Of a stretch of DNA of 64,000 nt, positions 8,545-17,188 are shown piece by piece. A program made the translations under genes and the position numbers. This stretch comes from Sinorhizobium psoraleae (lineage in GTDB: Bacteria; Pseudomonadota; Alphaproteobacteria; Rhizobiales; Rhizobiaceae). The notes beneath the pieces are model-generated. The model did no database searches, was not told the DNA's origin, and saw nothing but the letters and a program-made list of their open reading frames with translations. Location of the stretch: contig NZ_JABEKV010000001.1 of NCBI RefSeq assembly GCF_013283645.1, forward strand, positions 508,699 to 572,698, read 5' to 3'. The first letter of the stretch is position 1, and every line of letters starts with the position of its first letter.

Positions 8545-9687
8545 ATGACAGCCCATATGAACTTCGTAGCGTCCACCAAGATCCTTGTCCTTTCCGACGA
8601 CGCTGCGGCGGCAAGTTTCATGCTCGATACCTTCGGATCGCTTTCACGTTACGATGTGCGTCATCTGGCGCTGAAGGCGTTCAGCGAGAAGGGGCGGCTC
8701 GATCCGGCGCAGTTCGATCTGATCGTGCTCGATGTCGACAACGGCGACATGCTGAATCAGCCGGAGCTCTTTTCTTTCCGCACCAGCCACCGCAACATTC
8801 CGCTCGTCGTCGTCTCGGAGGATTTGCCGGACGACAAGCTGCGGCTGCTCTTCCGCCTCAACGGCAACGACTGGCTGAAGAAGCCGCTGGAGCGCCGCGC
8901 GCTGATCGACATGATCTCCACGCACGCGCCGACGGCGGGCGCGAGCGACAGCCGCGTCCACGCCGTCGTCTCGGCCGTCGGCGGGGCGGGTGCGAGCGTG
9001 ATCGCATCCTCGCTCGCACACGTGCTGGCCCAGCCTACGAAAAGTTCCACCCCGCGAGTCGATCTGTTCGACATGGACTTCTCCTCGGGGTCGCTCGGCT
9101 ATTACCTCAACCTCGTCAACGACTATGACTTGATGCCGGTCATCGCCAATCCATCGCGCGTCGATCTCGAATTCGTCGATCTCGTGCGCAAGCGCCATTC
9201 CGGCGGCTTTTCGCTGCTGTCGTTCAAGCAGCCATCGGTCCTTTTGTCGCCCAAGGGGGCCGAACTGGTATTGCGCATGCTCGATGTCGCGGCATTCGAA
9301 AGCGACCAGACGGTCCTCGATATCCCTTACTACAGCACGCCCTGGAAGGACGACGTGCTGGGATCGGTCAACAGCATCACGATCGTCACGGAAATGACAA
9401 TTCCCGCGCTGCACCAGGCCAAGGAACTCTACCTCAATCTGGTCCGCCTGCGCGGCAGCCCGGATTCGATCTTCGTCGTCATCAACAAATACCGCACCAA
9501 GCTCTTCAGCCTCGGGGTGCGCCGGGAGCAGGCCGACAGGATTTTCAAGGAAACCCACGCGCATGTTGTCGCCTATGACTGGGACACGCTGAGCGAGGCC
9601 GTCAACCGCGGCGTGCTGCCGGTGGAGGTGAATGCGCGTTCGCGCTTCTGCAAGGCCGTCGGCAAACTCGGAGCGCTTGTTCGATGA
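8545..9687 (+). CDS. cpaE: Pilus localisation ATPase-like protein CpaE/TadZ
   Basis: This 380-residue protein joins an N-terminal receiver-like domain (KILVLSDDAAAASF, FDLIVLDVDNGD, residues 12-125) to a C-terminal ParA/MinD-like domain. CpaE/TadZ places the pilus machinery at the cell pole. The nucleotide-binding loop reads SAVGGAGASVIAS instead of the canonical KGGxGKS/T, so both lysines are absent. Degenerate P-loops are known in the TadZ group. GGGGAAGCGAG precedes the ATG at 8545. The next gene's longer frame overlaps its end by 4 bp. Confidence 0.92.
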   Translation: MTAHMNFVASTKILVLSDDAAAASFMLDTFGSLSRYDVRHLALKAFSEKGRLDPAQFDLIVLDVDNGDMLNQPELFSFRTSHRNIPLVVVSEDLPDDKLRLLFRLNGNDWLKKPLERRALIDMISTHAPTAGASDSRVHAVVSAVGGAGASVIASSLAHVLAQPTKSSTPRVDLFDMDFSSGSLGYYLNLVNDYDLMPVIANPSRVDLEFVDLVRKRHSGGFSLLSFKQPSVLLSPKGAELVLRMLDVAAFESDQTVLDIPYYSTPWKDDVLGSVNSITIVTEMTIPALHQAKELYLNLVRLRGSPDSIFVVINKYRTKLFSLGVRREQADRIFKETHAHVVAYDWDTLSEAVNRGVLPVEVNARSRFCKAVGKLGALVR

Positions 9688-9734
9688 ACGCAAGCGAGCA
9701 GCGAAGGCGGCGCGGCGAGGGAGGAGGGTGCCGG

Positions 9735-10277
9735 ATGATGCGGGCGGTGTTTGCGACGGTCGCCTTCGGGCTCGCATTTTGGCTGCAGGGAGCGGCCGCG
9801 AGCGAGCGAGTGCCGCGGAACCTCGGGCCGGCAACCGGCGTCACCGTTACCTCCGAGCAGAACTATCCAGCCGGCACGATCGTCATCGTCAGTGAAAGCC
9901 GGACACTCGATCTCGTCCTCTCCGGCAGCCAGGCGATCCGCTACAGGATCGGCGTCGGCCGCGACGGTTTCCGCTGGAGCGGCGTCGTGAAAATTGGCCG
10001 CAAGACCGAGTGGCCCGACTGGCGGCCGCCGGCCGAGATGAAGGCGCGCGTACCGGGGCTTCCGGAACTCGTGCCGGCCGGGCCGTTCAATCCGATGGGT
10101 GCCCGCGGGATCTATCTCTACCGGGGAAAGGCCGACACGCTCTATCGCATTCACGGTACGAACGACCAGTCGACGGTTGGTGATTTTGCGTCCTCCGGCT
10201 GCTTCCGCATGAGCAATGCCGACGTCATCGATCTCTATGACCGGGTGCGGATCGGCGCCACGGTTGTTGTGAAATAG
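9735..10277 (+). CDS. Periplasmic L,D-transpeptidase (YkuD family)
   Basis: This 180-residue protein has a signal peptide (MMRAVFATVAFGLAFWLQGAAA) and a YkuD catalytic domain: the IHGTND histidine and the SSGCFRMSN cysteine-arginine box. The catalytic Cys lies near residue 161. Such enzymes make 3-3 peptidoglycan cross-links or attach proteins to the wall. The ATG at 9735 is preferred because GGAGGG at 9723-9728 gives ideal spacing; the same frame opens at 9684, overlapping cpaE. Its place between cpaE and cpaF points to wall remodelling around the pilus, which is inference. Confidence 0.9.
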   Translation: MMRAVFATVAFGLAFWLQGAAASERVPRNLGPATGVTVTSEQNYPAGTIVIVSESRTLDLVLSGSQAIRYRIGVGRDGFRWSGVVKIGRKTEWPDWRPPAEMKARVPGLPELVPAGPFNPMGARGIYLYRGKADTLYRIHGTNDQSTVGDFASSGCFRMSNADVIDLYDRVRIGATVVVK

Positions 10278-10296
10278 TTGGAAGAGGGAAGGGCTG

Positions 10297-11751
10297 ATGG
10301 CGAACGGATTCATAGGGCGCTTTTATAAGCAGCCACTGCAAGGCGTGGAGCGCCAGCACGTTGCAGACATTGCCTCCAACGATGCGGCCGCGTTTGCGCC
10401 TGCGCCGGACGTGACGGCTGCCCAGGCGACGGCTGCGGTGAAGGAAGAGTCGCCGCTCGGCCTGGATATGGTTTCAGAGCGGGTCAACCTGCATCGCCAT
10501 CTCCTGGACCACATCAATCTCGGCATTCTCGATACGCTCGACGACGAAGAGATCGCCACCGAAATCCGGCCGCTGGTGAAGGATTATATCCGCCGGAACA
10601 ACTCTCCCTTGAATGCCAGGGAAATCAACGATCTGGTTCGTGACATCACCGACGAGATGCTCGGCCTCGGGCCGATCGAGCCGCTGCTGGCGGACGAGTC
10701 GGTGGCCGACATCCTCATCAACGGTCACAACAGCGTCTACGTCGAGCGGCGTGGCCAGCTCGAAAGCACGGCGGTTCGCTTCAAGGACGAGGACCACCTG
10801 CTCAGGGTGATCAACAAGATCGTCTCGGCCGTCGGCCGCCGCGTGGACGAAGCGACGCCGATGGTCGACGCCCGCCTCAAGGACGGCTCGCGCGTCAACG
10901 TCGCCATCAGGCCGATCTCGGTCGACGGGCCACTCGTCTCGATCCGCAAGTTTACGCGCAAGCCGCTGACGCTGGAGCGTCTCGTCGAATACGGCGCGAT
11001 GGCGGATGCGATGCGCATACTCCTGAGCGCGGCGGTCAAGGGCAGGGTTTCGATGATCATCTCCGGCGGTACCGGTTCGGGCAAGACGACGCTGCTCAAC
11101 GCGCTTTCCTCGCAGATTTCGCCGAAGGAGCGGTTGATCACGATCGAAGACGCCGCCGAACTGCAGCTCCAGCAGCCGCATGTCGGGCGGATGGAAACCA
11201 GGCCGCCAACGCTCGACGGCCGCAACGAGGTCCGCCAGCGTGAACTCCTGAAAAACGCGCTTCGCATGCGGCCCGACCGCATCATCGTCGGCGAGGTACG
11301 CGGCGAGGAGGCCTTCGACATGCTCCAGGCGATGAACACCGGTCACGAAGGATCGATGACGACCATTCACGCCAACACCCCGCGCGATGCGGTCAGCCGG
11401 CTCGAGCAGATGGTCGGCATGGCGGGTATGCCGATGTCGCAGCTGAGTGTCCGATCGCAGATCTCGTCCGCGATCTCGCTCATCGTCCAGGTGCAGCGCT
11501 TGAACGACGGCAGCCGCAAGGTCGTCTCGGTTTCCGAGATCACCGGCATGGAGGGCGAGGTCGTGCAGATGCAGGAAATCATGCGCTTCAAAAAGATCGG
11601 GACGGACGAGAACGGCCGCATCCACGGCGAGTTCCGCGCTACCGGCTTGCGTCCGCGCTTCGTCGAGGAATTCGCGGAACTCGGGATCATCATCCCTCCG
11701 GCGATCTTCGAACCCGGGAAACCACTACAGACGGGGCCCAGCAAGCCATGA
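10297..11751 (+). CDS. cpaF: Tad secretion ATPase CpaF/TadA
   Basis: This 484-residue type II/IV secretion NTPase powers Flp pilus extrusion (and retraction in some species). Visible motifs are Walker A GGTGSGKTT near residue 258, the Asp box TIEDAAELQL, Walker B IIVGEVRGEEA and the His box HEGSMTTIHANT. The N-terminal 90 residues are variable, as usual for CpaF. GGAAGGG precedes the ATG. The stop overlaps the tadB start by 4 bp, indicating coupled translation of the ATPase and its membrane platform. Confidence 0.97.
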   Translation: MANGFIGRFYKQPLQGVERQHVADIASNDAAAFAPAPDVTAAQATAAVKEESPLGLDMVSERVNLHRHLLDHINLGILDTLDDEEIATEIRPLVKDYIRRNNSPLNAREINDLVRDITDEMLGLGPIEPLLADESVADILINGHNSVYVERRGQLESTAVRFKDEDHLLRVINKIVSAVGRRVDEATPMVDARLKDGSRVNVAIRPISVDGPLVSIRKFTRKPLTLERLVEYGAMADAMRILLSAAVKGRVSMIISGGTGSGKTTLLNALSSQISPKERLITIEDAAELQLQQPHVGRMETRPPTLDGRNEVRQRELLKNALRMRPDRIIVGEVRGEEAFDMLQAMNTGHEGSMTTIHANTPRDAVSRLEQMVGMAGMPMSQLSVRSQISSAISLIVQVQRLNDGSRKVVSVSEITGMEGEVVQMQEIMRFKKIGTDENGRIHGEFRATGLRPRFVEEFAELGIIIPPAIFEPGKPLQTGPSKP

Positions 11752-12701
11752 CCCTGATCCTGCTCTACGCGGCCGTATTCGTTGCCGCGCTGGTGTTTGT
11801 TGAAGCGCTGCTGCGCAGCTACTTCCGGACGTCCGAACGTCACAAGGCGGTGAACGACCGCCTGAGCCTGCTCGCGGAGAGCGAGAATCACCGCGAGACC
11901 TACCGCGAAATGCTGAAGCAACGCGGTGCGGACAACGAGTGGCGATCCCTGCCGTTGATGCAGCGGCTGAGGCAGTACTACGTTCAGTCCGGCATCAAGT
12001 TCGATGGGAAGCGGTTTGCCCTTTATGGGGTCGCCGGCGCTCTCGTCGTCTGGCTTCTCCTCCAATTTCTCGTTCCGAGCAACCTGATCCGGGTTCCGAT
12101 CTTCCTTGCGGTCTGCCTGCTCGTTCCCGTACTCGTTATCTGGCGGGTACGGGCGAAGCGCATACGCAAGTTTGCCGAGAAACTTCCCGAAGCGCTGGAC
12201 GTCGCCAACCGGAGCCTTGCGGCAGGGCATCCGCTGCCGGCGGCGATTTCGCTGGTAGCGCGCGAAATGCCCGATCCGATCGGTACCGAGTTCGGCCTCC
12301 TGTCGGACGAGCTGACCTATGGCGTCACGCTCGATGATGCCCTCATGAATCTCAACGATCGGGTCGGGGTGGAAGACCTTAATCTGCTCGCGATCTCGCT
12401 CAGCGTCCAGGCCGGAACCGGCGGCAATCTCGTCGAGATCCTGCAGAACCTCTCGAAGACATTGCGGGACCGGTCGATGTTGAAGGCGAAGGTCAGGGCG
12501 ATCTCCTCGGAAGGGCGCATCACGGCGATCTTCATGTCGATCTATCCGTTCCTTCTCTACGCCATGATCAAGGCGCTTTCCCCGACCTATTTCGACCCCG
12601 TCTGGCAGAGCGGCTATGGACCGACGATCGTCACGGTTCTGCTGGTCGTCATGGGGATCGGGAACGTGATTCTCTACAAAATGGTCAATTTCGAGTATTG
12701 A
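11748..12701 (+). CDS. tadB: Pilus inner-membrane platform protein TadB
   Basis: This 317-residue GspF-family protein has an N-terminal helix (residues 2-20), two central helices (about 88-135) and a C-terminal pair (about 255-315). The GspF core holds KLPEALDVANRSLAAGHPLPAAI and the LAISLSVQAGTGGNL segment. It forms the inner-membrane platform with TadC and couples to CpaF. It overlaps cpaF (ATGA) and ends 4 bp before tadC. Confidence 0.95.
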   Translation: MTLILLYAAVFVAALVFVEALLRSYFRTSERHKAVNDRLSLLAESENHRETYREMLKQRGADNEWRSLPLMQRLRQYYVQSGIKFDGKRFALYGVAGALVVWLLLQFLVPSNLIRVPIFLAVCLLVPVLVIWRVRAKRIRKFAEKLPEALDVANRSLAAGHPLPAAISLVAREMPDPIGTEFGLLSDELTYGVTLDDALMNLNDRVGVEDLNLLAISLSVQAGTGGNLVEILQNLSKTLRDRSMLKAKVRAISSEGRITAIFMSIYPFLLYAMIKALSPTYFDPVWQSGYGPTIVTVLLVVMGIGNVILYKMVNFEY

Positions 12702-12705
12702 AGCC

Positions 12706-13653
12706 ATGTGGAACGAGTACGGCATCTATCTCATCGTCTTCTTCTCGGTCCTGATTTTTTCTGCCGCCGCGTCGGAGGTGGTTTTCCGCCGACGCGAGGT
12801 GGGCGTCCGGCTCTCGGAAGCGAAGACGAGGGCAGGAGGCGACGAACTGCATGTCGGTGACGGAGCGATCGCCGATCTCGGCGAGGCGGAGAACCGGCTG
12901 ATCCGCCGGTATTTCGACATCACCCGTCGTGACACCAACCCCAACTCCACGCAGAACCGGCTGATCCGAGCCGGCTATTTCAGCGCCAACGCCGTTACGA
13001 CGTTCCAGATGATCCGCGCGATCATATGCATCGGCGTCATGGTTCTGGCAGTCTGGGCTTTCAACCGCTTCTTTCCTGAGATTTCACGCCTCGCGACCCT
13101 CCTCGGCGCGATGTTCGCGGCCGGTGCCACCTTCATCCTGGTGAATATCTATATCGACCGGCGCGGCGACGCCAAGGAACGCGACTACCGCCGTCTTTTT
13201 CCCGACTTCATGGACATGCTGATCGTCTGTCTCGACGCGGGCATGAGCATCGAAGCGGCAGCAAACCGCGTGGCGCGGGAATTCGTCGCCAAGCAGCAGG
13301 ATTTTGGGCTGCATCTCTCGATCATGATGCTGGAGGTGCGCGGCGGGCGCCGGTTGCGCGAGGCGCTTGCCAATCTCGCGGCGCGACTGAGGATCGACGA
13401 GGCGCGCGCTCTCTCGGTTCTCTTCCGCCAGTCGGAGGAGCTTGGAACGAGCGTCACGCAGACGCTCCGGGTCTACAGCAAGGAAATGCGAGACCTTCGC
13501 ATCGTCCGCGCCGAGGAAAAGGCCAACGCCCTGCCGATCAAGATGCTGCTGCCACTCGGCGCCTTTCTGTTTCCCGTGAGCCTGGTCATCGTGCTTGTGC
13601 CTGTCGTCATCCGCGTGGTCAGCCTTCTCGCCGGTATGGCGCCCGGCGGTTAA
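12706..13653 (+). CDS. tadC: Pilus inner-membrane platform protein TadC
   Basis: This 315-residue second GspF-family platform protein has an N-terminal helix, two central helices (about 100-150), and the DFMDMLIVCLDAGMSIEAA and FRQSEELGTSVTQTL segments typical of TadC, then a final hydrophobic segment. It starts 4 bp after tadB and ends 14 bp before the AAA+ ATPase gene, so the transcript very probably continues. Confidence 0.95.
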   Translation: MWNEYGIYLIVFFSVLIFSAAASEVVFRRREVGVRLSEAKTRAGGDELHVGDGAIADLGEAENRLIRRYFDITRRDTNPNSTQNRLIRAGYFSANAVTTFQMIRAIICIGVMVLAVWAFNRFFPEISRLATLLGAMFAAGATFILVNIYIDRRGDAKERDYRRLFPDFMDMLIVCLDAGMSIEAAANRVAREFVAKQQDFGLHLSIMMLEVRGGRRLREALANLAARLRIDEARALSVLFRQSEELGTSVTQTLRVYSKEMRDLRIVRAEEKANALPIKMLLPLGAFLFPVSLVIVLVPVVIRVVSLLAGMAPGG

Positions 13654-13667
13654 ATAGCGAGGACTCG

Positions 13668-14963
13668 ATGCAATATTCGCTCAACCAGGACCGCGAAGAT
13701 TTCGCTCCAACGCTTGATCCACGCATGCCGATAGCAGCGGCAAGCGTGGAAGAAACCGGGCTCGAACTGTCGTTCCTGCTGCGGTTGGCGGCGAAATGCG
13801 CGACCGAACAGGACACGCTCACGCCATCGCATCTGGCGGAGCGGATGAAGCTGCCGAAGGTGGTGGTCAATCTGCTGGTCAAGGAGCTTGTGAAGCTCGC
13901 CTATTTCGAGGCACGGGGGCTCGCCGGTGACGATGTCAGATCCGACATACGCTACGCACTTTCGATGAAGGGTCTCGAATACGCCCACGTCGCCTCCCGC
14001 CAATCGTCCTATGTGGGGCCGGCGCCGGTTTCGCTCGACGCCTTCTGTCGGCAGCTCGGCTTGCAATCGATCCACCACGAACGGGTGACGCATGACCTTC
14101 TGATCGAGAGCCTGGAGGGCCTTGTGCTATCGCCGTCGTTGGTCGAAAAACTCGGCCCGGCGATGAACTCCGGCCAGTCCATCCTGCTTTACGGACCACC
14201 CGGCAACGGCAAGACGAGCATTGCCGAGCGTACGTCGCGTCTGTTCCGACAGACGATCTGGGTGCCCTATGCTGTCGAGGTTGGCGGCTATGTCATCCGC
14301 TTCTACGACGAGGCCGTCCATCAATCCGTTGGAACGGTGCCATATCCGAAGTCGGACCAACGATGGGTCGAATGCCGGCGGCCGGTGATCAAGACCGGTG
14401 GTGAACTGACACTCGACCTGCTCGATCTGGCCTTCAACGAGGGATCGAATGTTTATGAGTCGCCGATGCATCTCAAGGCATCCGGCGGCGTCTTCATCAT
14501 CGACGATTTCGGTCGTCAGCAGGTGTTGCCGCAAGCGTTGATCAATCGCTGGATCGTGCCGCTCGAGCGCGGCTACGACTTCTTGACGCTGCATACGGGA
14601 AAGAAGTTCAAGGTTCCGTTCGACGAGCTCGTTGTCTTCTCCACCAACATTGCTCCGAAGGACCTTTCGGACGAAGCGGGTCTGCGGCGGCTGAAGTACA
14701 AGATATTTGTCAATACTCCTTCGCGGGCAGAATATATCCGCATCTTCGGCACCTATGCGAAGAACGTTGCGGTAGAACTGCGCGAGCGAGACCTGGAGCT
14801 GTTCTACGATCGGAAATACACTGGCGAATCACTGGCGTCCTGTTACCATCCCAAATACCTCTTGGATTTCATCGGATCCTATTGCGAGTTCAACGCGATG
14901 CCGAAGGTGGCTTCGCTGGAAATGCTGGAACGGGCATGGGAGGGTGTGTTCACGCTGGATTAG
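13668..14963 (+). CDS. AAA+ ATPase downstream of tadC
   Basis: This is a 431-residue soluble ATPase. The N-terminal ~110 residues resemble a winged helix (LTPSHLAERMKLPKVVVNLLVKELV). Walker A is YGPPGNGKTS near residue 178, Walker B-like is GGVFIIDDFGRQ, and a FSTNI sensor-1-like segment follows. It lies directly after tadC with a 14-bp gap. I recognise the AAA+ class but no named function; assembly or disassembly of pilus or envelope components is inference from context. It is neither a PilT nor a CpaF type enzyme, since it lacks their Asp and His boxes. Confidence 0.85.
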   Translation: MQYSLNQDREDFAPTLDPRMPIAAASVEETGLELSFLLRLAAKCATEQDTLTPSHLAERMKLPKVVVNLLVKELVKLAYFEARGLAGDDVRSDIRYALSMKGLEYAHVASRQSSYVGPAPVSLDAFCRQLGLQSIHHERVTHDLLIESLEGLVLSPSLVEKLGPAMNSGQSILLYGPPGNGKTSIAERTSRLFRQTIWVPYAVEVGGYVIRFYDEAVHQSVGTVPYPKSDQRWVECRRPVIKTGGELTLDLLDLAFNEGSNVYESPMHLKASGGVFIIDDFGRQQVLPQALINRWIVPLERGYDFLTLHTGKKFKVPFDELVVFSTNIAPKDLSDEAGLRRLKYKIFVNTPSRAEYIRIFGTYAKNVAVELRERDLELFYDRKYTGESLASCYHPKYLLDFIGSYCEFNAMPKVASLEMLERAWEGVFTLD

Positions 14964-15074
14964 GATCCGTAGCGGGATACGGGAGCCAATGGGTGCGTAC
15001 CTTATTAAGGAATGCCTGAAATACTGATGCATGGAATTCAGGGACTTGATCCTGCTTGCGGCGGAGTGATGCGG

Positions 15075-15638
15075 ATGACCAGTATTCCGGATGTCGATGT
15101 CGAATCTGACGGCGCGAAGCAACGCGTCGAGCGACCGGCCAAAGAACCGAGCCGCTCGAAAGGGGCGTCCCTGATTGCGCTTGCGCTGTTGCTCCTGCCG
15201 TTGAACGCCGGCATTCTTCTTTACACGGCAAAGAATGCGGCCGACAGCCGCGAGAGCCTCGCCGCGCTCAAGCGTTCCATCGATGGCCTGAAAGAACTGG
15301 TCGACAAACAGGGGCGGCATATCGCCCGAAGCGCCAAAGCCGAGGACATGGCAAACGTTCGCCAGCGTTTGGAGAGCCTGCGCAAACAGGTCGCCGATTT
15401 CGACGCCGGCATGCGTTCAGGCTTGGTTGCCTCCGGCGGAAGCCTGATCATGAGCGCGCCCGGAAAGGGCGTGACACAACGGCTGGAGCCGTCGGCCAAT
15501 GCGTTCTCCGCCGGACTGCAGGTCGCGGAAGACAATCTCGGCCCGACCGGCGCCCAAGGCGTCTCCGTTGCCGATCTGCCGCATTACGAACGTTCAATCT
15601 CGCCCGAGGGTAAACTGATCCTGCGCAAGGTGAGGTGA
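15075..15638 (+). CDS. Single-pass membrane coiled-coil protein
   Basis: This 187-residue protein has a charged N-terminus, one membrane segment (SLIALALLLLPLNAGILLY), then a predicted coiled coil (LAALKRSIDGLKELVDKQGR..., VRQRLESLRKQVADF) and a short C-terminal domain. GGAG at 15063-15066 lies 8 bp before the chosen ATG; in-frame ATGs at 15069 and 15012 are alternatives. It lies 112 bp after the AAA+ gene and could be the last gene of the Tad transcript. I do not recognise a named family. The topology (periplasmic coiled coil) is inferred. Confidence 0.75.
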   Translation: MTSIPDVDVESDGAKQRVERPAKEPSRSKGASLIALALLLLPLNAGILLYTAKNAADSRESLAALKRSIDGLKELVDKQGRHIARSAKAEDMANVRQRLESLRKQVADFDAGMRSGLVASGGSLIMSAPGKGVTQRLEPSANAFSAGLQVAEDNLGPTGAQGVSVADLPHYERSISPEGKLILRKVR

Positions 15639-15777
15639 TCTGCGCGTTTCCGCCGAATCCGTTTTTTTCGAAAGCCGCTCGCGGCGAGGGTCGAAAATCG
15701 TGTCACATGGGGGAAGCGCCTTTGCGCGGCACGTTGGCCCGTCCGCTTCGGCCCGCATGAACCGCGTTGCGCGCACC

Positions 15778-16305
15778 CTATCGTTGCGCGAACTTCACGC
15801 TGTTTTTCATAAGTTCCAGGTTCCTGGCCGTGGTCTCGTTCGCCGGATCGAGTTCGTAGGCCTTCAGGAAGTAGCGCCGGGCCTTGGGCAAGTCGCCACG
15901 CAAAAGATGCGAGTATCCGATATTGTTGTAGTAGACCGCCGTGTTTCCGATCATGCCTGAGAGTTGCTGGTAGGCACGGTCGGAGGTATCGAAGCGGCCG
16001 ATCATGTCGGCGGAGGCGGCAAAGCCCAGCCAGGCGGACGGGTCTTCGGGAAAGACCGCAACGGCCCGCTTGTAGATGGCGTAGGACTTACCGTAGTTCT
16101 TCTCCCTGAACTGCAGCTTTCCCTTGGTTACCAACTCGTCGTTCTTGTAGAAGGCTACGGCCGAATCATCTTCGAGTGTTTTGGCGCTATCGCCGAAGGC
16201 CGCCACGTCGTCGAGGGCGGCCGATTGGCAGCCGGCCAGCAGGATTCCGCCCGCGAGCAATAAGGTAAGGCATCTGATCCGCGATCTGATCTGAGAAGTT
16301 GCCAT
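15778..16305 (-). CDS. tadD: TPR lipoprotein, TadD-like
   Basis: This 175-residue protein has a lipoprotein signal (LLLAGGILLAGC, Cys26). TPR-like helices follow: GKLQFREKNYGKSYAIYKRAVAVFPEDPSAWLG, FDTSDRAYQQLSGM and YYNNIGYSHLLRGDLPKARRYFLKAYELDP. TadD is the TPR lipoprotein that supports secretin assembly in Tad systems, and the size fits. It is convergent with the pilus operon, the stops being 140 bp apart, so it has its own promoter in the 16306-16616 gap. The TPR fold is secure; TadD function is inferred from context. Confidence 0.82.
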   Translation of the reverse strand: MATSQIRSRIRCLTLLLAGGILLAGCQSAALDDVAAFGDSAKTLEDDSAVAFYKNDELVTKGKLQFREKNYGKSYAIYKRAVAVFPEDPSAWLGFAASADMIGRFDTSDRAYQQLSGMIGNTAVYYNNIGYSHLLRGDLPKARRYFLKAYELDPANETTARNLELMKNSVKFAQR

Positions 16306-16616
16306 CTATTCCCCCGATTTTTGGCTAAAGTAGCCTCGCGCCTGCAAGCACTCACGGAAAATCTTCCGAAAAAAATGCTAATAAATGAAGAATTGAAACA
16401 ATGAGTCGCATTAAAGAGACACATCGCGCATCTCAAGGCGGTGCCGTGTTCGGCGACCATCGCCATGAACGGTTTCAATCTGCCGGCTCAATTGCTGGCA
16501 GGTCAGGTCGTTGCGGTCCGAACAGAAAGCTACAATCGGTAAGCCCCAGTTAAGCGTCGCCTTATATATAAATAGTGTCCGCGCGGACGCGCTCCAGTCA
16601 AAGGGGATGCCTGCAA
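16306..16616. other. Intergenic region between tadD and a membrane-protein gene
   Basis: This divergent 311-bp gap must contain the tadD promoter (minus) and that of the gene at 16617 (plus). I see a 12-bp perfect palindrome GTCCGCGCGGAC at 16576-16587, just after an A+T run (CTTATATATAAATA), which could be an operator overlapping a promoter. No CtrA-type full site and no convincing small ORF was found. Confidence 0.4.
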
Positions 16617-17120
16617 ATGCGAGCTTCAGTTCTAATGTTCCTTCGACTCGGCCCATGTGGCGCTTATGCATTGGCGGCTGCGTTTCTGGCCAGCATGGTT
16701 CTGCTTGCCTATTATCCCGCGAGCGAATTCTCCTGGTGGCTCTACATGACGATACTTCCGGTCATGCGCGAACCAGTCTTCATACTTCTCGCCGTTCCCG
16801 GCGTCGGGCTTTGGAGTGCCGCCGTGATTCTGGTGCTCGCAGCGCTTTTGGGAATCCTTCTGGCGATCCGGCCCGATCGATATCCGCGCACGCGCTTCAT
16901 CCACGCGCACGTCGCCCTGATCGCTACCGCGCTCGGCATGGTGCGGGCCGCAATCGCCCAGGCCGGCGTTTCTGGGCTCTCGCTGCCGCAGGTGCTGCGC
17001 GGCGACTGGTCTTTCCTGCCGCCCGCCTATTCGCCGCTAGGGTCTGCGCTTTTCGTGCTCGTCCTTGCCGCCTGTGTCTGCTGCCATTTCGCGATCATCC
17101 GGCGTATCCGCGTAAGATAG
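16617..17120 (+). CDS. Hypothetical polytopic membrane protein
   Basis: This is a 167-residue hydrophobic protein with about four membrane segments: ALAAAFLASMVLLAYY, VILVLAALLGILLAI, an amphipathic HVALIATALGMVRAAIA stretch and LGSALFVLVLAACVCC. AAGGGG at 16601-16606 lies 10 bp before the ATG; an in-frame ATG at 16575 is possible. I recognise no domain. It is followed by the oppositely oriented amidohydrolase gene, so it is transcriptionally isolated. It may belong with the Tad locus or be an independent small membrane protein. Confidence 0.65.
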   Translation: MRASVLMFLRLGPCGAYALAAAFLASMVLLAYYPASEFSWWLYMTILPVMREPVFILLAVPGVGLWSAAVILVLAALLGILLAIRPDRYPRTRFIHAHVALIATALGMVRAAIAQAGVSGLSLPQVLRGDWSFLPPAYSPLGSALFVLVLAACVCCHFAIIRRIRVR

Positions 17121-17188
17121 CGCGGTCCACTGTGCCGCACCTTTGCGGGTGCATAACCGTTGCCGATCAGCGAAGAGGCGGGACGACA

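Noticed and set aside
16576..16587. GTCCGCGCGGAC palindrome as an operator
   Set aside because: A 12-bp G+C-rich palindrome can arise by chance in this genome and has no second copy nearby; noted only in the gap entry.
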